DNA of 43,184 nt from an uncultured archaeon (lineage in GTDB: Archaea; Halobacteriota; Methanosarcinia; Methanosarcinales; Methanoperedenaceae): positions 1 through 43,184 of the forward strand of contig CABMCA010000125.1 of the NCBI GenBank assembly GCA_902384525.1. Direction: 5' to 3'. Position 1 is the first letter of the stretch; every line of letters begins with the position of its first letter. Position numbers and translations under genes: made by a program. The notes under the pieces are model-generated. The model searched no databases and was not told the DNA's origin. It was given only the letters and a program-made list of their open reading frames with translations. Positions 9,687 through 17,716 of this stretch are shown here, piece after piece.

Positions 9687-10051
9687 TCTAAAGCCTCCTT
9701 TCTCCAGGCATAAGCCAGGCCTATTATAAGTACTTCAATAAAAATTATCATTTCAAAGAATCCCAGCGGTCCGAGGTTCTTGAATTGCACTGCCCAGGGA
9801 TACAGGAAAAGGACTTCAACATCAAATACCAGGAAAACAATAACGATCAGGTAATATTGGATGTTAAAATGTATCCTTGCATCGCCTATAGGGGTCTCGG
9901 CGCATTCATATGTAGAAAGTTTTACTTTTGTTTTATTGCTAATTGGTCTAACCATCAGCGACATGAATAGTGCGATTGCTACGAACACAACACTTACAAT
10001 CGTAAGAATTACGACAGGCAAATAATTATCTAAAATTTCATTTGTGACCAT
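9674..10051 (-). CDS. fpoA: F420H2 dehydrogenase / complex I membrane subunit A
   Basis: A 125-residue, three-helix NuoA/ND3 protein and the first gene of the operon. The conserved loop [20 protein letters not shown] contains the cysteine-glutamate motif of the ND3 loop; the helix with [13 protein letters not shown] follows. A GGTGG ribosome binding site lies a few bases before ATG 10051. Transcription must start in the 133-base gap it shares with the divergent marker 9 gene, where two TATA-like stretches are visible. Confidence 0.95.
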   Translation of the reverse strand: MVTNEILDNYLPVVILTIVSVVFVAIALFMSLMVRPISNKTKVKLSTYECAETPIGDARIHFNIQYYLIVIVFLVFDVEVLFLYPWAVQFKNLGPLGFFEMIIFIEVLIIGLAYAWRKEALEWIH

Positions 10052-10184
10052 TGGACCACCGTTTGCATTTATATATTCTGCTTAAAAAAGGATTATTGCT
10101 ATAAAAAGCTTATGAAATTGTTTTAGCGCAAAATTCTTTAATGATTCTGACAAGTGAAAGGCAAATAATTAATCAGGCTAAATC
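10052..10184. promoter_or_regulatory. Divergent promoter region fpoA / marker 9 gene
   Basis: A 133-base AT-rich gap between two genes read in opposite directions. For fpoA, the reverse strand shows CTTTTTATAG near 10098-10108 and AATATATAAAT near 10068-10078. The first would give a leader of roughly 20-25 bases containing the GGTGG site, so it is my preferred TATA box. For the rightward gene CTATAAAAAGC at 10099-10109 is the obvious TATA box. The two promoters may therefore overlap. No riboswitch-like structure was noticed. Confidence 0.55.
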
Positions 10185-11306
10185 ATGATAGAAAAATTAT
10201 TTGACATCAAAATAGGTTATGCATCACCCAAAAATCCAATTGCAGTTGCTTCAATGGCAGGTATAACAGATAGCAAATTCGCAACTGGTTTTGCGAATGC
10301 AGGATTGATCATTCTTGGCGGATATAATCTCGATAAGCCAACAAATGAAGCTGCCCGGAAAGAGGTTGATAGGGGTAGGTCTGAGTTCATATCAGATAAA
10401 CCCCTGGAATTCCTCAAGTCAGAACTTGTTGCTGCAAAAGGATACACAACGATCGCAGTCAATGTGCGCGCAGCATCCATTGAACCGCTTTTAGAAGCTG
10501 CTGCCCTTGCAAAAGAACATGGCGCCATTCTTGAATTAAATGCGCATTGCAGACAGCCTGAAATGGTTGAACTGGGAGCAGGTGAGGCATTATTAAAAGA
10601 CATACCGCGCCTTTGTGAATATATCAGAGAGATCAAAAAAACAGGCGTCGTGTTCTCGGTCAAAATAAGGGCAAATGTTGTGAATGATGTAGAACTTGCA
10701 AAAGCTATCGAGAGAGCCGGGGCTGATATTATACATATAGATGCCATGCATCCGCAGGGTGTGGATATCGGGGTGATCAAAAGGGTCAGGAACTCAACGA
10801 ACCTGTTCATAATAGGCAATAATTCGATCACGGATTTTGAAAGCGCCAAGGAAATGTTTTCCCACGGTGCAGACATGGTCTCGGTTGCGCGTGCAGTCCG
10901 GAAAAATCCCAGGATCATCGACCAGCTTGTTTTTGAGGTGACATCTTTCCAATCCATGACCGGATGGTATAACGCACCCAAGCATATTTGCGGCGGCGGC
11001 GACCTGAGAGCTCTTGCTTTTTGCTGCCTTCCCGTAAAACCATGTGCACTTCACGGTGCACTTAAACAGGCAGGTATCAGCGCTGAGGAATTCATGAAGA
11101 TCAAGACCGATTTTGCAAGAAACACACCCATTGAATATGGTGAAGGAACATGTTTTGGAAGCATGACATGGTGCTGCAAGATCACAAAACCCTGTTTCTT
11201 AAGGGATTCTGCGCTTGAATCCAGCGGCCTGTCTGATGTGGAATATATGAGGACTAAGAAGCGATTGTCGGAATATATATTGAAACACGCGAAAATACGA
11301 CTATAA
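10185..11306 (+). CDS. Methanogenesis marker protein 9-type, Dus/DHOD-like barrel with Cys-rich tail
   Basis: A 373-residue protein with two parts. Residues 1-260 look like a TIM-barrel flavoprotein of the dihydrouridine synthase/dihydroorotate dehydrogenase type: PIAVASMAGITDSKFA at the start, HIDAMHPQGVD, and the glycine-rich FIIGNNSITDFESAKEM. Residues 265-345 are a cysteine-rich domain with two similar modules: C269...C280-C281-x5-C287 and C323...C330-C331-x5-C337. I recognise this tail as the methanogenesis marker 9 domain, found in methanogens and methanotrophic archaea. Its function is unknown as far as I know; cluster or metal binding is inference. The gene stands alone, divergent from fpoA. 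Confidence 0.85.
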   Translation: MIEKLFDIKIGYASPKNPIAVASMAGITDSKFATGFANAGLIILGGYNLDKPTNEAARKEVDRGRSEFISDKPLEFLKSELVAAKGYTTIAVNVRAASIEPLLEAAALAKEHGAILELNAHCRQPEMVELGAGEALLKDIPRLCEYIREIKKTGVVFSVKIRANVVNDVELAKAIERAGADIIHIDAMHPQGVDIGVIKRVRNSTNLFIIGNNSITDFESAKEMFSHGADMVSVARAVRKNPRIIDQLVFEVTSFQSMTGWYNAPKHICGGGDLRALAFCCLPVKPCALHGALKQAGISAEEFMKIKTDFARNTPIEYGEGTCFGSMTWCCKITKPCFLRDSALESSGLSDVEYMRTKKRLSEYILKHAKIRL

Positions 11307-11351
11307 AATCGTTATTAGAGATAGGATAATATAATATTCACGAGATAACTT

Positions 11352-12398
11352 TTATTTTTTATTTTTCAGTGCGTATCCAATAGCGAATGTTATTAATACA
11401 AATCCTATAATTTGAGCGAGTGTGTTATCCTGTAGTTGAATCGGGGGTGTAGGAGTAGAAGTCGGAATTGGTTTCGGAGTTTGTCTAACCAAAGGAACTT
11501 CTTTGTAAACCCTGACATAATCTATAATCAATGGACTATTATTTGTTGTTAATGAACTACAACTTTCTCCTCCTGCCCATGGACTTTTATTGATTCTTGG
11601 ACATGGAATAACCTGTAATATCAAATATATTCCATTTTTCCAATATGGTGAATTAGCATTTGGTTTATCATTTAATTTAAATTCATTTCCTTGAGGAATT
11701 CCATCAAAAAAAAGCTGCATTGTACCATCCGCAGAACCATCATCTCGCCAATATAGTCCATATTTGTGAAATGCATTTGATAAACTTCCAACTCTTGTTA
11801 TAGGATATTTTAAACCATGTTCATTGTTAACATAATCTTGTAAATTAAAAGTTGTATAATCCATATTATGCCTTCCCATAATTTTTTCCATTATGTCAAC
11901 TTCTTCATGCTGCACTCCTGGCGGTAATTGATGTGAATTGTCTGTTTTTCCAATAGGTAAAGCCCAAAAAGCTATCCATGCACCATTTGATTCTCCATTG
12001 GAATTATAAGGAGTTTTCATACTAATTTCAAAATATCCATATTTTTGACTGAATTTAGCATCGTTTGTATTTAATCCTCCAGTGTGTATCATTGCACGAT
12101 TTGCATATTTAAAAGAATAATCTGGAGGTATTGCTTTTCCTTGCAGCTCAAGTACACCATTTGAAACTGTTACTCCACTATACTGATCCGGACATGTACC
12201 ATTGTTACAAAACTGTAGATGTGAATATCCACCTCTCCATTTTGTGGTATCTATCGTACTTCCATTGAAATCATCAAAGAAAGTTAGTTCCCATTTTTTA
12301 TTTGGAGGTAGTTGCGGAGTAGTATCTGCATATACTGTCGGTATTGTGATTGATATTATCACACATAATAATATAAGAAGTATTATTTTTGTTTTCAT
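11352..12398 (-). CDS. Secreted, membrane-anchored GH16 family glycoside hydrolase
   Basis: A 348-residue exported enzyme. It has a signal peptide (residues 1-24, cut near VYA-DT), then a GH16 beta-jellyroll starting ELTFFDDFNGSTIDTTKWRG. The catalytic motif E166-V-D168-I-M-E171 is intact, so a retaining endo-glucanase (laminarinase or lichenase-like) activity is likely; the exact glycan cannot be read. A proline-threonine linker (about 305-322) leads to a C-terminal membrane helix and AYALKNKK-like basic tail, which would tether it outside the cell. Base composition is more AT-rich than the neighbours and no clear ribosome binding site precedes the ATG, both compatible with horizontal transfer. 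Flanking genes give no polysaccharide context. Confidence 0.88.
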   Translation of the reverse strand: MKTKIILLILLCVIISITIPTVYADTTPQLPPNKKWELTFFDDFNGSTIDTTKWRGGYSHLQFCNNGTCPDQYSGVTVSNGVLELQGKAIPPDYSFKYANRAMIHTGGLNTNDAKFSQKYGYFEISMKTPYNSNGESNGAWIAFWALPIGKTDNSHQLPPGVQHEEVDIMEKIMGRHNMDYTTFNLQDYVNNEHGLKYPITRVGSLSNAFHKYGLYWRDDGSADGTMQLFFDGIPQGNEFKLNDKPNANSPYWKNGIYLILQVIPCPRINKSPWAGGESCSSLTTNNSPLIIDYVRVYKEVPLVRQTPKPIPTSTPTPPIQLQDNTLAQIIGFVLITFAIGYALKNKK

Positions 12399-12511
12399 AA
12401 GAAGGAAGGATCAGGGGATATCATCATAATACTATTTATTCAAAAATTCGTTGTCTTTATCAATTCGCTCAATCATTGTTTATTTAGTAGGGATTAAAAC
12501 CTTTCGTAGAA

Positions 12512-12597
12512 CGCCGAGGTAGGGATTTGAACCCTAGCTTACCGGAAGGTAAAACAGGTCTCGAGCCTGCCGCGTTAGTCCGCTCTGCCACCTCGGC
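12512..12597 (-). tRNA. tRNA-Ser (anticodon CGA)
   Basis: Read on the minus strand, the 7-bp acceptor stem is GCCGAGG/CCTCGGC, with G as discriminator base and no encoded CCA. The anticodon arm GCAGG-CTCGAGA-CCTGT has loop CTCGAGA, whose central triplet CGA reads the UCG serine codon. A long variable arm (TTACC-TTCC-GGTAA) and T arm (TAGGG-TTCAAAT-CCCTA) complete a class II tRNA, as expected for serine. No intron is seen. A TATA-like element (ACTATATTAA on the minus strand) lies about 15-23 bases upstream. Confidence 0.95.
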
Positions 12598-12664
12598 ATG
12601 GAGTATGCTTTTAATATAGTTGATTTGCTATTAACCTTTTGAATGAATATGAAAAAGGTGTTTC

Positions 12665-13312
12665 ATGAGGCTTGACTCCTATCTTGTGGAAATCGGCAAT
12701 GTCGGTTCCAGGGGCAGGGCAAAACGCGCAGTAACTGAAGGGCACGTCAGAGTAAATGACAGGGTCATAACCAGACCTTCATTTGATGTCGCATATTCTG
12801 ATAAAATTGAAATAACACCAGGTCTGGACAAGCCTTCCGGATATTGGAAACTTAAAGATATACAGGAAAAGACAAATATAATTAAGAAAGGTGATACTGT
12901 CCTGGATGTCGGTTCAAGCGCAGGAGGTTTCCTGTTGTATGCATCAGAGCTTGCCTCTTGCGTCCATGGAATTGAATTCAGCTCAGAGTTCCACTCTGAA
13001 CTTGGAAAAATCGCACATGAGCATAAGAATATCACAATTGAATTCGCTGATGCGTTCACGATGGCTCATGATAATAAAAAATATGATGTTTTGCTTCTTG
13101 ACATTACAGTGGAACCACAAGATTCATTAATTGCCCTTAAGAATCTGCTTCCGGCATTGAAAAAAGGCGGAATGCTGCTTCAGGTTTTTAAATTGCCAGA
13201 AAAAAGTGAAAGTGGAACAATTATTGAAGAATTATCATTGATAGGATTTGAGATCATACAAATAATGGAAGCGCAAAAGAAAGAAAAATATGTTATTGCA
13301 AGGAGATTATGA
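12665..13312 (+). CDS. TlyA/FtsJ-type rRNA methyltransferase with S4 domain
   Basis: A 215-residue protein. Residues 1-60 are an S4 RNA-binding domain ([20 protein letters not shown] and [17 protein letters not shown]). The rest is an FtsJ/RrmJ-type Rossmann methyltransferase with SAM motif [17 protein letters not shown]. This architecture is that of TlyA-like 2'-O-methyltransferases or hemolysin A homologues acting on ribosomal RNA; the target nucleotide is unknown. AAGGTG sits 5 bases before the ATG. The stop overlaps the start of the dph2 gene by 4 bases, so the two are co-transcribed and both serve the translation apparatus. Confidence 0.88.
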   Translation: MRLDSYLVEIGNVGSRGRAKRAVTEGHVRVNDRVITRPSFDVAYSDKIEITPGLDKPSGYWKLKDIQEKTNIIKKGDTVLDVGSSAGGFLLYASELASCVHGIEFSSEFHSELGKIAHEHKNITIEFADAFTMAHDNKKYDVLLLDITVEPQDSLIALKNLLPALKKGGMLLQVFKLPEKSESGTIIEELSLIGFEIIQIMEAQKKEKYVIARRL

Positions 13313-14304
13313 AAAACCAGTTCGATTTTGATTTAGAGAAAATAATAAATATCATAAAAGAAAAGCACTTTAAAACAGTCGGGCTCCAGTTTCCCGAAGG
13401 TTTTAAGAGACAAGCTATTATCATTGCAGGGCAGCTTGAAGAGCGAACAGGAGCAGGCATTTTGATATCAGGAAATCCCTGTTTTGGTGCATGTGATATC
13501 GATACATCACTTTTTGGAAAAGTCGAGGTCATGTTCCATTTCGGGCATTCAAAGATGGGTAATTTCGACAATGTGGTTTTTATTGAAGCGCGCTCTGATG
13601 TTGATGTTATACTGTGTGTAAAAACTGCACTTCCACTTTTAGCGGCCAATAAGATCGGCCTCATAACCACAGTCCAGCACATACATAAACTGGATGAGAT
13701 ATCCGATTTCCTGTGGGAAATTGGAATGGAAGGGGTTTCGGGAACAGGTGATTTAAGAATAAGTTATCCGGGACAGGTACTTGGATGCAATTTCACGGCA
13801 GCACGTGTTGATTGTGACGAATATCTTTATATTGGCAGCGGAATTTTCCACCCGCTTGGTGTTGCGATCGCCACAGGAAAAAGAGTTGTTGCGGCAGACC
13901 CATATTTAAACAAGGCAATCGAAGTATCTCCTGAGAAGTTTTTGCGAAAGCGAAGCGGATCTATTGCAAAGTCAATGGATGCAAAGGTCTTTGGAATCAT
14001 AGTTTCTTCAAAAACCGGACAGAACAGGATAGATCTTGCAAAAAAGCTTGCGCAAATTGCAGGGGAGCATGGAAAGAAGGCACAAATTATTATAATGGAT
14101 CTTGTGACACCTGAACAATTACTGGCTTTTAAAGTAGATGCATATGTTAATACTGCTTGCCCGAGGATCACTATCGACGATGCAGAGAGATTCCATGTAC
14201 CAGTCCTTACGGCGCAGGAATTTGAAATTGTCCTCGGGGAAAGAATCTGGGATGCACTGGTAATGGATGAGATATTGGAAGATAAAATGCAAGAATTGTT
14301 GTGA
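13309..14304 (+). CDS. dph2: Diphthamide synthase Dph2 (3-amino-3-carboxypropyl transferase)
   Basis: A 331-residue archaeal Dph2. It catalyses the first step of diphthamide formation on a histidine of elongation factor 2, using S-adenosylmethionine and an unusual [4Fe-4S] cluster that makes an aminocarboxypropyl radical. The three cluster cysteines are visible: C58 ([11 protein letters not shown]), C160 ([11 protein letters not shown]) and C284 ([12 protein letters not shown]). Their spacing matches Pyrococcus Dph2 (59, 163, 287) almost exactly. The start overlaps the upstream methyltransferase gene (ATGA). A short inverted repeat, GTTGAA...TTCAAC, follows at about 14311-14340 and may end transcription. 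Confidence 0.93.
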   Translation: MKNQFDFDLEKIINIIKEKHFKTVGLQFPEGFKRQAIIIAGQLEERTGAGILISGNPCFGACDIDTSLFGKVEVMFHFGHSKMGNFDNVVFIEARSDVDVILCVKTALPLLAANKIGLITTVQHIHKLDEISDFLWEIGMEGVSGTGDLRISYPGQVLGCNFTAARVDCDEYLYIGSGIFHPLGVAIATGKRVVAADPYLNKAIEVSPEKFLRKRSGSIAKSMDAKVFGIIVSSKTGQNRIDLAKKLAQIAGEHGKKAQIIIMDLVTPEQLLAFKVDAYVNTACPRITIDDAERFHVPVLTAQEFEIVLGERIWDALVMDEILEDKMQELL

Positions 14305-14339
14305 GAAGTGGTTGAAAAAATAAAGATTCTTATTTCAAC

Positions 14340-14423
14340 TTATTTCGCCATCTTGAAATATGCTTTTCTTGCACCTTCTAAGTCCTCAGCAAAAATTCTA
14401 TACCTGCCTATATGATATGTCAT
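14340..14423 (-). CDS. Small ORF with strong ribosome binding site (27 residues)
   Basis: A short reading frame below usual gene-calling limits. The minus strand has AGGAGGT 9 bases before an ATG, followed by 27 codons starting MTYHIGRYRIFAED and ending ARKAYFKMAK, then TAA. The peptide is basic, probably one or two short helices, and I recognise no family. The Shine-Dalgarno match is better than for most full genes in the window, and the composition (Y, R, A, K, E) looks protein-like. It lies in a 440-base gap between dph2 and the peroxidase gene. Chance remains possible. A decayed gene end is an alternative. Confidence 0.4.
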   Translation of the reverse strand: MTYHIGRYRIFAEDLEGARKAYFKMAK

Positions 14424-14705
14424 TTATTATATACCTCCTGTTCCTTTTTTTGAGTTTTGTTTCTCAATGAAAAACACCTATCTATATCCAATATGTAAAA
14501 GATATTTTAACGTATATATAGATATTTTAAAATTTTAATGCTTAGTATAATTGTCATTATTATGTTAATTTTAGCAGCATCAATTCTTGTGGTTGAAAAT
14601 TGCCCCATCGGGTCAACTGGCATTAACTATAGCAATCCCGAATTTTTTTAGGGTGATCCAGTGTTTCTCGCAAGCTTTGCCTAAAAAGTCTGTTAAAAAT
14701 AAAAT

Positions 14706-14736
14706 AAAACTAGTGGGGATAATCCCCAATAGTTTT
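14706..14736 (-). terminator. Hairpin terminator of the di-heme peroxidase gene
   Basis: A near-perfect inverted repeat: AAAACTA-G-TGGGGAT, one base, ATCCCCA-A-TAGTTTT. Read in the minus direction it is followed by TTTTATTTTATTTTT, so it looks like a stem with a U-rich tail immediately downstream of the peroxidase stop at 14744. The upstream remainder of the gap (14424-14705) is AT-rich and I see nothing further in it. Confidence 0.65.
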
Positions 14737-14743
14737 TCTTCCA

Positions 14744-16432
14744 TTAGATTTTCTCTAACCGAACATCATCAATGTAGTATGTATCTCCTGCTTTCGCGAA
14801 AGGTACAAGGTAGAACATCAATCGTCCATCATTTACCATATCTCCGAAGTTAGTTGTAGTAAATTCAGTCGAGAATTCCTGCCAATCTGTGCTGAGGTTG
14901 AACTTTTTATCAAGACCGTAGTGTGTAAAGGGTGAAATGTGCTTAATTAAAACTACTTTCAGATCGTGTCCTTTCGTCGAATTCGCTGCAAAACTCAACC
15001 GATAGCGCGTATGCGATTCCAGTGATATGCTCTTCTGATATAACTGTATATTCGTGCCTCCAGTGTACAGAACGATTTTTGCAGATTTTGACCCCTCAAA
15101 CCCTGGGGGTGCTGCAGTGAATTTCCCCTTTCCATTCGTATAGAATATCCATGGAGATGTTCCCGATTCAAACCCAGGGTTACTGAGCAGTTCAGGCTGA
15201 ATAAATCCATCTGATAATGTTTTCAAGAAAGCTACAATATTGTCCTCCTCTTCATCAGTCAATCCCAGATGACCAACCTTTGGATTTGCATTCAATGCCA
15301 CCTCAGGTAACGGCCAACAGTTCTTACCGACCACACTATCGCTAAAGCCGCAAACAGGCAAGACATCTCTGGTATTATAAAAATGGACTACTTCCTGTAA
15401 GCTGCTGAAGAAACCGTTATGCATATATCTTTTCACATATGTCTCATTTGGTCTCTTATCTACATTTCTCAAAGTTGGCACTCTGAACTTGCCATAATTT
15501 ATCCTTTGATATTTCAATAAATTCGGATCATTCTGTATATGTCCGGCAAGGCCTGGGTCTATATATGCAGCCCCCGAAGGATTAAATTCTGTTTCATTAT
15601 AAAACGGATTTTGCGGATTTCTAGGAACTCCTGGATCTCCATAGATGGAGTTTGTAAACAACGGATGTTTTCCATCATTACCAATATCTGCTACATGACA
15701 TTCATCGCATATGGCTTTTCCTTTAAATAACTCCAGCCCTCTCATTTCTTTGTCAGTCAATTTAACTTTTCCGTCCAGATAAGCATCATATTTTGAAGTA
15801 AACGGAGTTACCTCTTTAGATGCCTCAAAAGCAACGATTGAGAATGCTATATCATCAAATGCTTTTTTCTTATCATCGCAGGCATTGCTTCCCCATACTT
15901 GCTTAAATAAATCTACATAATCGGACATACATACTTTATCCACAACAGTATCTCCATCTGGATTGTTCATCTCCAGAGGATTCAGGAAAGGTCCGGTAGC
16001 TTGGTCCGCAGCTGCGGTTCCTCTTATTTCTCCAGTTGCCCTGCCATCCCAGAATTCTCCTCCTGCGAATGTTCCGGCAGTTCCATTATCTAAACGGAAA
16101 TTCGGTGCAAATGTTGAGTATGCAATTGTAGGAGGCTTGCGATTTCCAAATCTTGATGTATTTGCTCCGTGATAGACTCCTCCTCTAAGTACATTTGATG
16201 CTTCATTTGGACCTGTCCAGCCTACATCTTCACCATGACAATCTTCACAAGCCTGACCTTTTGGTTCGGATAAATTGGAATCGAAGAATATAAGTTTTCC
16301 AAGTTGCTCTTTGGGTGTGAGATTTGAGTCCACATTTCCCAATGCTGTAGTTCCCATTGCAGCGGCAAATAGTAAAACCATCAGGCAAATACAGATTCTT
16401 CTACTTACCGTACTTTTTTCATACTTTCCCAT
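14744..16432 (-). CDS. Exported di-heme cytochrome c peroxidase (MauG type) with C-terminal CBM-like domain
   Basis: A 562-residue secreted protein. Residues 1-32 are a signal peptide (RRICICLMVLLFAAAMGTTA). Two c-type heme motifs are present, CEDCH at 62-66 and CDECH at 242-246, spaced as in bacterial di-heme cytochrome c peroxidases and MauG; EFWDGRA near 126-132 is another family mark. Residues about 415-562 form a separate beta-sandwich, starting ELLSNPGFESGTSPW and ending TYYIDDVRLEKI, which resembles a carbohydrate-binding module of the CBM4/9 type. That fusion is unusual. It would reduce peroxide or oxidise a protein or quinol outside the membrane with electrons from cytochromes. GTGGAGGA precedes the ATG. 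The gene appears monocistronic. Confidence 0.9.
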   Translation of the reverse strand: MGKYEKSTVSRRICICLMVLLFAAAMGTTALGNVDSNLTPKEQLGKLIFFDSNLSEPKGQACEDCHGEDVGWTGPNEASNVLRGGVYHGANTSRFGNRKPPTIAYSTFAPNFRLDNGTAGTFAGGEFWDGRATGEIRGTAAADQATGPFLNPLEMNNPDGDTVVDKVCMSDYVDLFKQVWGSNACDDKKKAFDDIAFSIVAFEASKEVTPFTSKYDAYLDGKVKLTDKEMRGLELFKGKAICDECHVADIGNDGKHPLFTNSIYGDPGVPRNPQNPFYNETEFNPSGAAYIDPGLAGHIQNDPNLLKYQRINYGKFRVPTLRNVDKRPNETYVKRYMHNGFFSSLQEVVHFYNTRDVLPVCGFSDSVVGKNCWPLPEVALNANPKVGHLGLTDEEEDNIVAFLKTLSDGFIQPELLSNPGFESGTSPWIFYTNGKGKFTAAPPGFEGSKSAKIVLYTGGTNIQLYQKSISLESHTRYRLSFAANSTKGHDLKVVLIKHISPFTHYGLDKKFNLSTDWQEFSTEFTTTNFGDMVNDGRLMFYLVPFAKAGDTYYIDDVRLEKI

Positions 16433-16508
16433 AAATTTTCCTCCACTCTTTTTATAAAGATAGATTTCTATATCTCATTATTTGGTAGAACCTGTTTGTA
16501 TTTATAGC

Positions 16509-17165
16509 TTATGCGATACTTTTCTTTAAAAATCCGATCCATTCATCGAATCCTTCGCCTGTTTTGAGACTCATTTTGAGGACATCAATACGCGGATTGA
16601 TGATACGGGCATCCCCTACCATTTTATCAGCATCTGCATTTACAGCTTCTGCAATATCGATCTTATTTATGATAATAAGGTCAGCAGTACTGAATATCAG
16701 GGGATGTTTCTCAACAATATCATCCCCTTCACTGACGCTTACGATCACGATCCGTTTATGCTCGCCAAGTTCAAAATCCGCAGGACAGATGAGGTTTCCT
16801 ACATTTTCTATGAACAATATATCCAGTTTATCAAGAGGGAGCTGCGTAAGTCCGTGCTCAACAAGGTGGGCATCCAGATGACACTCCTTTCCTGTGTTCA
16901 ATCCTACCACAGGTATGCCCAGCTTTTCAAACCGGGATGCATCAAGGCGTGCTACAACATCCCCTGCAATGGCGCCGATCCTGTAGCTATCCCCCAGCCG
17001 CTCAATAGTCTTTTCGATCAGTAATGTTTTTCCTGAGCCAATTGCGCCCATGATATTAAAAGCTGTAACTCCATATTTTTCAAGGGTGGTCCGGTTGTTT
17101 CTCGCAAGCTTTTTATTTGCTTCCAGAACATCGTAGCCAATTGATATATCTTCAGTGGTATGCAT
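16509..17165 (-). CDS. hypB: Hydrogenase/CODH nickel insertion GTPase HypB
   Basis: A 218-residue SIMIBI-class GTPase that delivers nickel to NiFe-hydrogenase (or possibly CODH). Walker A is G40AIGSGKT47, the metal site at the dimer interface is GKEC95H96LDAH100, ENVGNLICP is the switch region, and NKID (167-170) sets guanine specificity. There is no N-terminal histidine-rich tail. The gene follows a zinc-ribbon/AbrB ORF by 57 bases on the same strand. Its partner hypA lies 3.7 kb away on the other strand. No hydrogenase structural genes are in the window. Confidence 0.95.
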   Translation of the reverse strand: MHTTEDISIGYDVLEANKKLARNNRTTLEKYGVTAFNIMGAIGSGKTLLIEKTIERLGDSYRIGAIAGDVVARLDASRFEKLGIPVVGLNTGKECHLDAHLVEHGLTQLPLDKLDILFIENVGNLICPADFELGEHKRIVIVSVSEGDDIVEKHPLIFSTADLIIINKIDIAEAVNADADKMVGDARIINPRIDVLKMSLKTGEGFDEWIGFLKKSIA

Positions 17166-17222
17166 GGTTTATTATATATGATTGAGTTCGTTTATATCAG
17201 TAGGGAGTTAGAATTGAGTTGT

Positions 17223-17513
17223 TCACGCGGTCGCTTTAGAAATTATTATCTTTTTATCTTGTACGGAAAAGTTTACTTCTGTTCCCTCTTTTATGGAAAG
17301 GGCATCAGCTATTTCCTTGGGTATCCTGACTGCGATACTGCCTCCCAGGTTGAAGGTTTTGCGCTTGAATAGATCTACAAGCTTATCATGCTCTTTTTCA
17401 TCTATCCATTCGTCTTTGCACTGAGGGCAGACTTCAACTGTAACCCATACCCCTTTTTCTATCTCTTTACGTTCTTTTCTCATTTCTGTTTCGCATAAGG
17501 GGCATTTAGTCAT
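17223..17513 (-). CDS. Zinc-ribbon plus AbrB/SpoVT DNA-binding protein
   Basis: A 96-residue two-domain protein. Residues 4-36 hold two CxxC pairs (CPLCET and CPQCKDEWID), a zinc ribbon. Residues 50-96 (NLGGSIAVRIPKEIADALSI, then KEGTEVNFSVQDKKIII) are a swapped-hairpin AbrB/MazE-type DNA-binding domain. Such proteins act as antitoxins or transition regulators; no toxin ORF lies beside it. It is upstream of hypB on the same strand and may be co-transcribed with it, so local regulation of nickel maturation is conceivable but unproven. Confidence 0.8.
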   Translation of the reverse strand: MTKCPLCETEMRKERKEIEKGVWVTVEVCPQCKDEWIDEKEHDKLVDLFKRKTFNLGGSIAVRIPKEIADALSIKEGTEVNFSVQDKKIIISKATA

Positions 17514-17651
17514 TTTTTATTCCTCTATTGAACGTCGATCAACAATTATCAGTATTACTTAGATACATATAGTATATTAATATTGTGAGGAACTTTCCGG
17601 CGCCCAATTCACAGGGCACGACCTTGAAGAGCCATATAATGAGCCTCTTAT

Positions 17652-17668
17652 TAGATAATCTATATCTA
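17652..17668 (+). promoter_or_regulatory. Inverted repeat and probable promoter before the restriction-modification genes
   Basis: TAGATA-ATCTA-TATCTA, a perfect 6-bp inverted repeat with 5-base spacer, about 50 bases upstream of the methyltransferase start. The centre contains a TATA-like core, so promoter and operator may coincide, which would suit control of a modification gene. The rest of the 203-base gap is AT-rich apart from a GC-rich patch near 17597-17630, where I see no gene. Confidence 0.4.
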
Positions 17669-17716
17669 ATATTAAATCAATTAAAATTAAATTAAAGATT
17701 ATTATATGAGGTTAAT

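Noticed and set aside
10217-10981. A 254-codon minus-strand frame inside the marker 9 gene
   Set aside because: Antisense to a clear protein family. Its translation is serine/proline-rich and shows no domain.
12511-12597. tRNA-Leu(GAG) as an alternative reading of the class II tRNA
   Set aside because: GAG would not be central in the seven-base loop and would not be preceded by T33. The G discriminator also fits serine.
14587-14853. An 88-codon plus-strand ORF overlapping the peroxidase 3' end
   Set aside because: It spans the terminator hairpin and the antisense of the peroxidase C-terminus and has no recognisable feature.
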